Source of the DNA: Pseudomonadota bacterium
GTDB taxonomy: Bacteria > Pseudomonadota > Gammaproteobacteria > Burkholderiales > Rhodocyclaceae
Assembly: GCA_023459095.1 (NCBI GenBank)
Contig: JAEWVQ010000249.1
Coordinates: forward strand, 1 to 8,042
Direction of reading: 5' to 3'
Length of the DNA: 8,042 nucleotides
In this document: piece by piece, positions 1 to 6,326 of the stretch
How the letters are laid out: each line of letters opens with the position of its first letter
Numbering within the stretch: position 1 is the first letter of the stretch
Made by a program: the position numbers and the translations under genes
The notes under the pieces: generated by a model
Databases searched by the model: none
Told to the model about the DNA's origin: nothing
What the model saw: the letters and a program-made list of their open reading frames with translations, nothing else

Positions 1-2685
1 CTCGGGGAAACCGTCGCCGCCCGCCGACGCTGCGCCCGCCGCGTCGCCGGCGGCGCCCGACGCGGCGTCCGCCCGCGGCGCGATCCACTGCGCGAGCAGC
101 ACCGCCATCTGCTCCAGATCCATCGGCTTGGGCAGCACGTCGTTGGCCCCCGCGGCGCGCGCCGCGGCCTGCTGCTCCTCGCGCACGCCGGCGGTGAAGG
201 CGATCACCGGCAGGTCGGTGAGGCCGAGTTCGCCGCGGATCAGGCGGGTCGCGGCGAGCCCGTCCATCACCGGCATCTGCACGTCCATCAGCACCGCATC
301 GAAGCGCGCCGCGCGCGTGCGCAGCAGCTGCACCGCCTGCTGACCGTCGGCGGCCAGGGTGGCGGTGGCGCCTTCGAGGGCGAGCGCGCGCTCGACCAGA
401 TCGCGGTTCATCGCGCTGTCGTCGACCACGAGCAGGTGGGCGCCGGCCAGCCGCGGCCCCGCGGGCACCGGGCGCGGCGGCGCGACGAGCGCGCGCGCCG
501 CGCCTTCGTCGGCCCAGGCGAAGGGCAGCTCGAACCAGAAGGAGCTGCCCAGGCCGAGCTCGCTCTCCACGCCGATCTCGCCGCCCATGAGCTCGACCAG
601 GCGCTTGCAGATCGACAGCCCCAGCCCGGTGCCGCCGAAGCGGCGGGCGATGCCGGCGTCGGCCTGGGCGAAGGGCGCGAACAGCCGGGGCAGGATGTCG
701 GGGGCGATGCCGATGCCGCTGTCGCGCACCACGAAGCGCAGGCGCACGCCGCGCGCGGCGTCGCGCTCGCGCACCGCGACGCGCACCGTCACCGCGCCGT
801 ACTCGGTGAACTTGATCGCGTTGCCGGTGAGGTTGAACAGCACCTGCTCCAGGCGCAGGCCGTCGCCGAGCAGCGCACCGAGCCCCGGCTGCGGCGCATC
901 GACGTGGAGGGTGAGGCCCTTGGCGCGCGCGGCCTGGCCCATCAGGCTGTCGAGGTTGGCGAGCAGCGCGGCGAGATCGAAGGGGCGCGGCTCGATGCGC
1001 AACTGTCCGGCCTCGATTTTCGACAGGTCGAGCACGTCGTTGAGGATGGCGAGCAGCGACTGCCCGGCGCTGCGGATGCGCCCCACCATCTCGCGCTGGC
1101 TGTCGGCGAGCGGCTCGCGCTCGAGCACCTGGGCGAGGCCGAGCACCGCATTCATCGGTGTGCGGATCTCGTGGCTCATGTGGGCGAGGAACTCGCTTTT
1201 CGCGGCGTTGGCGGCCTCCGCGGCGTCGTAGGCCTGCTGCAGCTCGCGCTCGTAACGCTTGCGCTCGCTGATGTCCTCGACGATGAAGAGGTAGCGCGGC
1301 GCGCCCTCGACGCTGCCCTCAGCGCTGCCCTCGCCGCCGACCCGCACCGGCGCGCAGGTCAGACTGACCCACACCGTGGAACCGTCGGCGCGCAGATAGC
1401 GCTTGTTGAGCGAGTAGCCCTCGATCTCGCCGCGGTCCAGGCGGGCGATGAGGGCGCGGCTGGCGTCCACGTCGTCGGGATGGGTGAAGCGCAACGGATC
1501 GAAGCCGCCGAGTTCCTCCGGTGCGCAGCCCACGATGTCGGCGTAGCGCCGGTTGGCCTCGGTGATGCGGCCGCTGCGCGCATCGAGCAGCGCCACGCCG
1601 AGCGGCGCCTGTTCGAAGATCACCCGGAAGCGCGCCTCGGCCGCGCGCTGCGCCTGCAGCGCGGCGAGGTCCTGACGCTGGCGCGCGCGCCGCCACAGCA
1701 GATAGCCTCCGGCGTAAATCAGCGTCAGCACCGCGCCGAGGGCGAGCGCGGTCGCCCAGGTCATGGTGCGGATGCCGGCATAGGCCTCGCGTTCGTCGAT
1801 CTCGGCGATCATCAGCCAGGGCGTGCCGCCGACCGCGGCGGCATAGGCCAGCACCGGCACGCCACGGTAGTCGCGGCCGCCGAGCAGGATGCCGCGCGCG
1901 CCCTGCGCCGCGTGCGCCGCGGGCAGATCGGGGGCGGCCAGTGGCCGGGTGAGGGTGAGCGCGGCATCTTTCTGGTGGCGCAGCGGCGTGAGGAAGCGCA
2001 CGCCGTCGCCGTCGCGCCGCACCAGATAGGTTTCGGCGGTGCGCGTGGGCACCGGCCACGACTCGACCAGCGGGTAGAGGACGCGATCGGCGCGCCACGC
2101 CAGATAGGCCACACCGATCGGCGCCGCGTCTTCGCCGCCGATCGGCACGAGCACGCCGTAGTACGGCTCGCCGCCGGCATCGCGGTGCAGATCGACGAAC
2201 ACCGGGCGCGGTTCGCGCAACACCTCGCCGATGAGCGCAGCGTAGTCGCCGAGTTCGGCCTCGCCGACCCTCACCGCCGGCCGGCCTTCGGTATCGAACA
2301 CCGCGAGCCCGCCCCAGCCGCGCGCCTGCGCCAGCCGCTCCATCAGAAAGCGCATGCGCTCGACCAGCGCCGGGTCGCGCCGGCCGCCGCGCAGCCAGTC
2401 GCCGAACAGGGTCTCGATCTGGGTGTGGCGCGAGAAGAAGAGTTCGGCGTCGGTGCCGGTGTCGACCAGCGACGCCTCGATCTGCTGGCGCTTCTGCTCC
2501 GCGATCACCGCCAGCGTGCGGTGGGTCTCGCGGCGGATCTCCTCGCTCAGGTAACGGTAGCCGACGATGCCGGCCACGCCCACCAGCAGCGAGATGACCA
2601 CGGCCGGCAGCACGAAGCGCGCCCAGCGCGGCGCGGCGCCGCCGACAGGCGGAGCCGGAAGCTCGGAGGCAATGGCAGGGGTCAT
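1..2685 (-). CDS. Membrane-bound hybrid sensor histidine kinase (periplasmic sensor-PAS-HisKA-HATPase-REC), C-terminus beyond window
   Basis: This is an inner-membrane kinase that should autophosphorylate on histidine and pass the phosphate to its own receiver domain. The 895 visible residues contain: TM1 about 24-43; a periplasmic region about 45-306 with an FLTPLRH stretch near 230-240, as seen in Cache-like sensors; TM2 about 308-330; a PAS domain about 345-475 ending in EDISERK; an H-box HMSHEIRTP with the phospho-accepting His505; an N-box with Asn622; DSGIGI from Asp655; GGTGLGL near 682-690; and a receiver with acidic Asp755/Asp756, phosphoacceptor Asp801 in LMDVQMP and Lys853 in PKP. 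All catalytic signatures are intact. An Ala/Gly-rich linker (about 868-893) runs into the window edge, so another domain, such as Hpt or a second receiver, may follow. The ATG at 2685 places TM1 near the N-terminus, but no good Shine-Dalgarno precedes it. The signal sensed and any partner regulator are unknown. Confidence 0.95.
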   Translation of the reverse strand, partial: MTPAIASELPAPPVGGAAPRWARFVLPAVVISLLVGVAGIVGYRYLSEEIRRETHRTLAVIAEQKRQQIEASLVDTGTDAELFFSRHTQIETLFGDWLRGGRRDPALVERMRFLMERLAQARGWGGLAVFDTEGRPAVRVGEAELGDYAALIGEVLREPRPVFVDLHRDAGGEPYYGVLVPIGGEDAAPIGVAYLAWRADRVLYPLVESWPVPTRTAETYLVRRDGDGVRFLTPLRHQKDAALTLTRPLAAPDLPAAHAAQGARGILLGGRDYRGVPVLAYAAAVGGTPWLMIAEIDEREAYAGIRTMTWATALALGAVLTLIYAGGYLLWRRARQRQDLAALQAQRAAEARFRVIFEQAPLGVALLDARSGRITEANRRYADIVGCAPEELGGFDPLRFTHPDDVDASRALIARLDRGEIEGYSLNKRYLRADGSTVWVSLTCAPVRVGGEGSAEGSVEGAPRYLFIVEDISERKRYERELQQAYDAAEAANAAKSEFLAHMSHEIRTPMNAVLGLAQVLEREPLADSQREMVGRIRSAGQSLLAILNDVLDLSKIEAGQLRIEPRPFDLAALLANLDSLMGQAARAKGLTLHVDAPQPGLGALLGDGLRLEQVLFNLTGNAIKFTEYGAVTVRVAVRERDAARGVRLRFVVRDSGIGIAPDILPRLFAPFAQADAGIARRFGGTGLGLSICKRLVELMGGEIGVESELGLGSSFWFELPFAWADEGAARALVAPPRPVPAGPRLAGAHLLVVDDSAMNRDLVERALALEGATATLAADGQQAVQLLRTRAARFDAVLMDVQMPVMDGLAATRLIRGELGLTDLPVIAFTAGVREEQQAAARAAGANDVLPKPMDLEQMAVLLAQWIAPRADAASGAAGDAAGAASAGGDGFPE
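1303..1332. repeat. Short tandem repeat inside the kinase PAS domain
   Basis: A 12-base unit (GCGCTGCCCTC core) occurs twice, at 1310-1320 and 1321-1332, with a partial third copy (GCCCTC) at 1303-1308. On the minus strand it encodes EGSAEGSVEG, about residues 452-461, between two predicted PAS strands. It stays in frame, so it probably just lengthens a surface loop. Unit number may vary between strains by slippage. Confidence 0.6.
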
Positions 2686-2694
2686 GGAGGCGGA

Positions 2695-2714
2695 AGCGGG
2701 TTGCAGCGGGTTGC
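2695..2714. repeat. Perfect 10-base tandem duplication just upstream of the kinase start
   Basis: AGCGGGTTGC is present twice back to back at 2695-2704 and 2705-2714. It lies about 10 bases upstream of the kinase ATG, in the mRNA leader where a ribosome binding site is expected. No GGAGG-like motif is visible there. The duplication may be incidental, or it may affect translation initiation. Confidence 0.6.
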
Positions 2715-2757
2715 GGTGGCGCGGGCGCCAGGCCAGGCCCCGGCGGAGCGGCGAAAA

Positions 2758-2786
2758 ACTATGCACCAATACGGTGCCAATGTCTA
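2758..2786 (-). promoter_or_regulatory. Candidate promoter for the hybrid kinase, with an inverted repeat in the spacer
   Basis: Read on the minus strand, TAGACA (2786-2781, 5/6 match to the sigma-70 -35 box) is followed after exactly 17 bases by CATAGT (2763-2758, 4/6 match to the -10 box). This predicts a transcript start near 2750 and a leader of about 65 bases. The spacer contains GCACC-AATAC-GGTGC (2763-2777), a 5-base-arm inverted repeat that could bind a regulator. The segment is markedly more AT-rich than its surroundings, which supports a promoter role. It was assigned by eye only. Confidence 0.4.
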
Positions 2787-2847
2787 TGAGATTGATATTC
2801 CTGATTACTTTTTTCGATCACAGCATCAGCAGCGGCCGCGCCCGTGC

Positions 2848-3030
2848 TCAGACCAGGCCCATCTGCACCCCGCCGCCCTGGCCGCGTAAGGCGCCGGGTC
2901 GGCGTGCTGCAGCAGGCCGCCGAAACCAGCGGCCAGCACGTCGCCGGCATGCCCGATGGCGAGCGCCGCCGATCTGCACGCTCGGACGCTCGGCGGTGAC
3001 GCAGGCCGCGCGCTCGGCGATACACGGGAG
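2848..3030 (-). pseudogene. Possible frame-broken coding remnant, family not recognised
   Basis: The minus strand shows coding-like codon choice that changes frame. From about 3024 to 2965 one frame reads CIAERAACVTAE and then VQIGG. From about 2968 to 2890 a second frame reads ALAIGHAGDVLAAGF and then LLQHADPAPY. The first frame then resumes with QGGGVQMGLV and a TGA at 2850-2848. In each section the alternative frame gives Arg/Ala/Pro-rich strings typical of a wrong frame. This could be the 3' end of a decayed gene with two compensating indels, or chance in a GC-rich spacer. The alanine/glycine-rich end faintly recalls acyl-transferase folds, but I cannot assign a family. No start codon with a ribosome site was found. 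Confidence 0.22.
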
Positions 3031-3074
3031 CGGCCCGGCTGGTCGCGAAATTCCCCGCCTGGGGCGCCAACACC

Positions 3075-3110
3075 GGCGGGGGCGGGCACGCAGAGCCTCC
3101 CGCCCCCGCC
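3075..3110. repeat. Perfect 12-base-arm GC-only inverted repeat
   Basis: GGCGGGGGCGGG (3075-3086) and its exact complement CCCGCCCCCGCC (3099-3110) flank a 12-base loop. Neither strand has a T-run after the stem. It ends one base before the TG of an extended -10 box, so it occupies the -35 region of the promoter for the FliD-C-like gene. It could be an operator, a transcription-blocking hairpin for anything read from the left, or the terminator side of a lost gene. Confidence 0.6.
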
Positions 3111-3119
3111 TGCTAAACT
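3111..3119 (+). promoter_or_regulatory. Candidate extended -10 promoter for the FliD-C-like gene
   Basis: TGCTAAACT fits the extended -10 pattern TGnTAtAaT, with TAAACT as the hexamer. The -35 position (about 3091-3096) has no good match, which is usual for extended -10 promoters. Predicted initiation is near 3126, at the palindrome AACCGGTT (3122-3129), giving a leader of about 68 bases before the ATG at 3194. Confidence 0.4.
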
Positions 3120-3193
3120 GAAACCGGTTCGTGCATCTCCGCCCCGGCCCGCCCTTCCCTTTTTCGCGTATGTCCCACCTCGAGGAAGCCGCC

Positions 3194-4036
3194 ATGGACA
3201 TCGAGCTCGCCGCCTTCCGCCTCAACGCGCTCACCACGCTGACCCGCACCGGTACGGCCACCAGCCGCGAGGGCGCCGCCGCCACCGACTTTCTCGGCGC
3301 GTTGATCAACGCGCGCAGCGCGCTGCTGCCCGGCGCCGGCGGCGCCGTGGCGAACCCGTTCGAGGGCGAATCGACGCGCATGAATTCGGTGCTGGCGCAA
3401 CTGGAAGCGAGCAACAGCGCCTTTCTGCGGCGCTACAACGCCCGCGTCGAGGCGATCGGCGACGAAGCCGAGGTGCTCACCCAACTGCGTGCCCGCCTCG
3501 CCGAACTCGGCACCACCAGCCAGGCGCTGGCGAGCGTGGACACCGGCCGCGGCGACGGCGAGCTGCGCGCCGCCCTCCAGGATTTCGTGGCCCGCTACAA
3601 CGACTGGGATGCCACCTTCGATCCCTATTTCGAGCCCGGCGCGCTGCTCGACGACAACCAGGCCGGCGAGGTCGCGCGCTACAGCCTGCGCCGCGAGGTC
3701 GGCTCCCTCTTCCACGGCGCCGGCAACGGCGGCTTCGCCCAGGGCCTCACCGACATGGGCGTGCGCATCGGCGCCGACGGCCAACTGAGCGTGGACCCGA
3801 CCGCGTTCGACGCCGCGCTCGCCGCCGACCGCCAGGGCGCGGTGCAGACCCTCAACAACATGGCGCGCGCCTTCGGCGAAGCCGCCACCGTGCTGGCCGC
3901 GGACGGCCACCTGCTCGACCGCCGCATCGACAACGCCGAACGCGCGGTGGCCTGGGCCGCCGACAATCAGGCCGGGGTGGAGGCGGAATTCGGCCCCGGC
4001 GCGCTCAGCGCCAGGCTCGGCCGCAACGCGGTCTGA
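3194..4036 (+). CDS. Stand-alone protein resembling the C-terminal domain of flagellar cap protein FliD
   Basis: The product has 280 residues, with no signal peptide or membrane segment. FliD caps the growing flagellar filament and is normally well over 400 residues. Here only a FliD-C-like pattern is visible: FVARYND (131-137), GALLDDNQ (149-156), then LTDMGVRIGADGQLSVD (185-201) and FDAALAADRQGAV, with a helical tail that includes DGHLLDRR (238-244). In FliD the same order of features is FV..YN, G.L..D, L.d.Gi...dG.L..D, l..al..d. Residues 62-110 look like a long helix or coiled coil. The ATG at 3194 is chosen because GAGGAA (3182-3187) sits six bases upstream; in-frame starts at 3131 (GTG) and 3170 (ATG) lack such a site. 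No flagellar gene is adjacent, so a true cap role is doubtful. A secreted filament-associated, chaperone-like or decayed-paralogue role is possible. The coding call is firm; the family call is moderate. Confidence 0.75.
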   Translation: MDIELAAFRLNALTTLTRTGTATSREGAAATDFLGALINARSALLPGAGGAVANPFEGESTRMNSVLAQLEASNSAFLRRYNARVEAIGDEAEVLTQLRARLAELGTTSQALASVDTGRGDGELRAALQDFVARYNDWDATFDPYFEPGALLDDNQAGEVARYSLRREVGSLFHGAGNGGFAQGLTDMGVRIGADGQLSVDPTAFDAALAADRQGAVQTLNNMARAFGEAATVLAADGHLLDRRIDNAERAVAWAADNQAGVEAEFGPGALSARLGRNAV

Positions 4037-4040
4037 GCCG

Positions 4041-4055
4041 GCGTGCGCGGCACGC
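4041..4055. terminator. Hairpin in the convergent spacer, possible shared terminator
   Basis: GCGTGC (4041-4046) pairs perfectly with GCACGC (4050-4055) across a three-base loop. It lies in the 28-base gap between the stop of the FliD-C-like gene (4036) and the stop of the cyclase gene (4065, minus strand). There is no T-run on either side, so terminator function rests on position and stem stability only. Confidence 0.4.
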
Positions 4056-4064
4056 GGACAGCCC

Positions 4065-5972
4065 TCAGGCAGCCGGGTCGTCTGCCGACTGCCGCCAGCT
4101 GAAGCGGTTCTTGCCGGCGTTCTTGGCCACGTACATGGCGGCGTCGGCATGCGCGAGCAGGGCCGCGCCATCGCTGCCGTGCACCGGATACAGCGCCGCG
4201 CCGATGCTCGCGGAGATCGACGCCACGGTGCCGCCGAGCTCGAACGGCAACGCCAGCGCCTCGATGATCTTGCCGGCGGCGACCTCGCAATCCGGCGCCC
4301 GCGCAAGCGTCGCCAGCACCACGCAGAACTCGTCGCCGCCGATGCGCGCCACCGTGTCCTCGCCGCGCACGCAGCCCTCGATGCGGCGCGCGGCCTGCTG
4401 CAGCAACGCGTCGCCAGCGGCATGGCCGTGGCGGTCATTGACCTCCTTGAAGCCGTCGAGGTCGATGTACAGCACCGCGGCCGCGGCGCCGTGCCGCCGC
4501 GCCGACTCCAGCACGCGGGCGAGGCGATCGAGCAGCAACACGCGGTTGGGCAGGCCGGTGAGCGCATCGTGCAGCGCGTCGTGCGACAGCCGGACCTCAA
4601 GCGCCTTGCGCGCGGTGATGTCCTGGGTCACCGCGACCACGAAATCGGGCCCGCCCTCGCGATCGCCGACCACCCCGAGCGCCTCGCACACCCACAGCAC
4701 CGCGCCATCCTTGCGCCGGTAGGGCTTCTCGATTTCCGGCGGCAGCACCGGCGAGGCCGGCGCCGACAGGCGGCGGGCGAAGAACTGGCGCGCCGCCTCG
4801 CGGTTGTCGGGGTCGCTGAGCTCGAACACGGTGCGCGCGCGCAGCTCCGCGCGGTCGTAACCGAGCATGCGGCAGAATTTCTCGTTGGCGTCGAGAATGC
4901 GGCCATCGGGGGCAATGTGCGCAATGCCCGTCGCCGCCTGATGGAAGGTGGCGCGGAACACCGCTTCGCTCGCGCTCAGCGCATCGGCCGCGGCGCGCTG
5001 ACGCGCCAGGGTCAGCATCAACAGCGCGGCAAACACCAGCAGCACCGCGCTCGCCCCCGCCGCCACGATCAGATAGCTCGTCCGCCGCTGCAGCGCCGGC
5101 GCCAGCTCGTCGGCCTGACTCGTGCCCACCGTGACCAGCAGCGGATAGCCCGCCATGCTGCGGTAGCTGACGATGCGCGCGACGCCGTCGGCAGCGGCGC
5201 CGTCATCGACCAGGCTACCCTCCGGGCTGGCGCCGCGGCGCTGAAACCAGGGCAGGCCGGCGGCGTCGAGCCCGAAGCTGTCCGCCCCACCCACCCGGCG
5301 GCTGCGCACCACGCCATCCAGGCCGCTGACTTCGAGCAGGCCTTCGTCGCCAAGATCGGCGTGGCGATAGAAATCGGTGAAATTGGCCGGATCGACCGAC
5401 ATCACCACCACACCGCCGAAACCGCCGTCGGCGCGCGCGATGCGCAGCGACATCGGCACCTGCCAGCGCCCGGAAACGCGGCCGAGCACCGGCCGGCTGA
5501 CGAACAGCGCATCGTGCGCGTTGTCGCGCTGCGCCACGAAGAACTCGCGGTCGGCGTAGTTCACCGCGCCCGTGGTCTGGCTGCTGCTGACGATGGCGCC
5601 CTGCTCGTCGACGACGCTGACGATGGTGAACATCGCCTCGCGGATCACGCCCTCGTCGGCCCAGCGGCGCAGGTCGATGTCGCGCCCCTGGCGCAGATAC
5701 CGCTCGCGCACGAAGGCGGCGACCTGCTCGGCCGCCTTAAGGGTGCGGAACACCTGCTGTTCGAAGGCGATCGCGAGGTTGGCGTTCGACTCCATGGCCG
5801 CGGCCACCGCCTGCTCGCGCTCGAACGCGATGCGTTGCAGCGTGACCAGCCAGATCCCGGCAATGGCCAGCGCACACACCAGCGCAATGGCGAGGTTCAA
5901 CGGCATCGCCGCACGCCGGCGTGCAACCGGAGCCACGCTGCCTTCGCCGGCCGGACGCTGCTGCGCTGTCAT
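4065..5972 (-). CDS. Membrane diguanylate cyclase with periplasmic Cache-like sensor, PAS and GGDEF domains
   Basis: The enzyme should condense two GTP into cyclic di-GMP in response to a periplasmic signal. In 635 residues: TM1 about 25-44; a periplasmic Cache-like region about 46-295 containing YADREFF, typical of such sensors; TM2 about 297-322; a PAS domain about 330-455 ending in VTQDITARK; then a GGDEF domain with the entry motif DALTGLPNR, IDLDGFKEVND, and an intact active-site GGDEF at 545-549. RGED at 536-539 lies five residues before GGDEF, matching the RxxD product-inhibition site, so feedback control by c-di-GMP is expected. No EAL domain follows. The ATG at 5972 is preferred because GGAGAAGG precedes it closely; the frame is open further upstream to 6161, but those starts (6161, 6047) lack ribosome sites and fall in the structured leader. 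It converges on the FliD-C-like gene. The signal is unknown. Confidence 0.95.
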   Translation of the reverse strand: MTAQQRPAGEGSVAPVARRRAAMPLNLAIALVCALAIAGIWLVTLQRIAFEREQAVAAAMESNANLAIAFEQQVFRTLKAAEQVAAFVRERYLRQGRDIDLRRWADEGVIREAMFTIVSVVDEQGAIVSSSQTTGAVNYADREFFVAQRDNAHDALFVSRPVLGRVSGRWQVPMSLRIARADGGFGGVVVMSVDPANFTDFYRHADLGDEGLLEVSGLDGVVRSRRVGGADSFGLDAAGLPWFQRRGASPEGSLVDDGAAADGVARIVSYRSMAGYPLLVTVGTSQADELAPALQRRTSYLIVAAGASAVLLVFAALLMLTLARQRAAADALSASEAVFRATFHQAATGIAHIAPDGRILDANEKFCRMLGYDRAELRARTVFELSDPDNREAARQFFARRLSAPASPVLPPEIEKPYRRKDGAVLWVCEALGVVGDREGGPDFVVAVTQDITARKALEVRLSHDALHDALTGLPNRVLLLDRLARVLESARRHGAAAAVLYIDLDGFKEVNDRHGHAAGDALLQQAARRIEGCVRGEDTVARIGGDEFCVVLATLARAPDCEVAAGKIIEALALPFELGGTVASISASIGAALYPVHGSDGAALLAHADAAMYVAKNAGKNRFSWRQSADDPAA

Positions 5973-6000
5973 CGGAGCCTTCTCCACGCCTTCTGAACTG

Positions 6001-6012
6001 TCGGACTTCCGA
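6001..6012. promoter_or_regulatory. 12-base palindrome in the cyclase leader
   Basis: TCGGA-CT-TCCGA is a near-perfect palindrome about 30 bases upstream of the cyclase ATG. The two-base centre is too tight for an RNA hairpin without fraying, so a DNA-binding site is likelier than an RNA structure. It may also be chance. Confidence 0.25.
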
Positions 6013-6031
6013 GAATCTACCGGTTTGCGCG

Positions 6032-6065
6032 ACCGGCTGTCGTGCATTAGTGCAGGACAGCCGGT
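6032..6065. repeat. Strong 34-base inverted repeat in the cyclase leader
   Basis: ACCGGCTGTC (6032-6041) pairs perfectly with GACAGCCGGT (6056-6065). Inside, after one G/G mismatch (6042 and 6055), TGCA pairs with TGCA around a TTAG tetraloop. The whole forms a 15-position stem with one mismatch, on either strand. If the cyclase is transcribed from the AT-rich island near 6170, the hairpin lies in its 5' leader, 60 bases before the ATG. No T-run follows it. It may control elongation, mRNA stability or protein binding. Confidence 0.6.
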
Positions 6066-6165
6066 GGAAACACGCGCCGTACAGGCAAAGCGCCCCCGCA
6101 CGCCGGCCTGCGGATCGACCAGATGCGCAGCATGCACGGCAGGCGCCCGCCGCACACCCATAAAG

Positions 6166-6200
6166 CATTATCAGATTATGACAATTGAGATAACATCCAC
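6166..6200 (-). promoter_or_regulatory. Candidate promoter/operator island for the cyclase gene
   Basis: On the minus strand CATAAT (complement of 6175-6180) matches the -10 consensus at 5/6 and is preceded by TG plus one base, an extended -10. GATAAT (complement of 6167-6172) also matches 5/6. No strong -35 box is present. CATTATC-A-GATTATG (6166-6180) is an inverted repeat with one mismatch that overlaps both hexamers and could be an operator. The island stands out as AT-rich in a GC-rich spacer and may also serve the divergent plus-strand gene. Confidence 0.4.
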
Positions 6201-6326
6201 ACCCGCCGGCGCGGGCCGCTGCCGCAACCACCCCGTCCGCACAACCGAGCACCGGAGGGGCCTGCCACCCCAGCACGCGCTCACCCTATCCGGCGCCCCC
6301 GCTACTTTCTGCCCAGGAGCCCCGCC

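Larger units (their letters stand above)
2686..3193. other. Intergenic region between the divergent kinase and FliD-C-like genes
   Basis: These 508 bases hold no confident intact gene. They contain the kinase leader with a 10-base tandem duplication, an AT-rich promoter-like island (about 2755-2825), the possible gene remnant (2848-3030), a perfect 12-base-arm inverted repeat (3075-3110), and an extended -10 promoter (3111-3119) followed by the leader of the plus-strand gene. Confidence 0.7.
5973..6326. other. Divergent intergenic region between the cyclase and the exported-protein gene
   Basis: These 354 bases carry no convincing gene. From the cyclase side they hold the ribosome site, the 12-base palindrome, the 34-base inverted repeat, a GC-rich stretch, an AT-rich island (6160-6195) with promoter-like hexamers, and a GC-rich leader ending in the ribosome site of the plus-strand gene. 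Confidence 0.7.

Noticed and set aside
2763..2781. Sigma-54 promoter for the kinase, suggested by TTGGCAC on the minus strand.
   Set aside because: The downstream GC element is 12 rather than 10 bases from the GG, so the spacing does not fit sigma-54.
436..2889. An 817-codon plus-strand open frame covering the kinase gene.
   Set aside because: Its product is His/Arg/Ala-rich with no domain, while the opposite strand encodes a complete set of kinase motifs. It is a mirror effect of strong GC bias.
2848..3030. Reading the broken remnant as a thiolase C-terminus because of a GGALAIGH-like string.
   Set aside because: The proline/glycine signature that follows GH in thiolases is missing and the frame has to be shifted to obtain the string.
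3113..4600. A 495-codon minus-strand open frame spanning the FliD-C-like gene and the cyclase 3' end.
   Set aside because: It begins inside the cyclase in another frame and has no recognisable domain; the genes on both sides explain the region.
4149..5996. A 615-codon plus-strand open frame over the cyclase gene.
   Set aside because: Its composition is typical of antisense frames in GC-rich genes; the minus strand encodes intact PAS and GGDEF domains.
5973..6161. A longer cyclase start at 6161 or 6047.
   Set aside because: The extra N-terminal residues have no ribosome site, would overlap the inverted repeat, and precede the TM1 that already follows the start at 5972 at a normal distance.
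5973..6165. A c-di-GMP riboswitch in the cyclase leader.
   Set aside because: A GCAAACC stretch was noticed, but the conserved GEMM core and tetraloop/receptor features could not be found. The visible structure is a simple hairpin.
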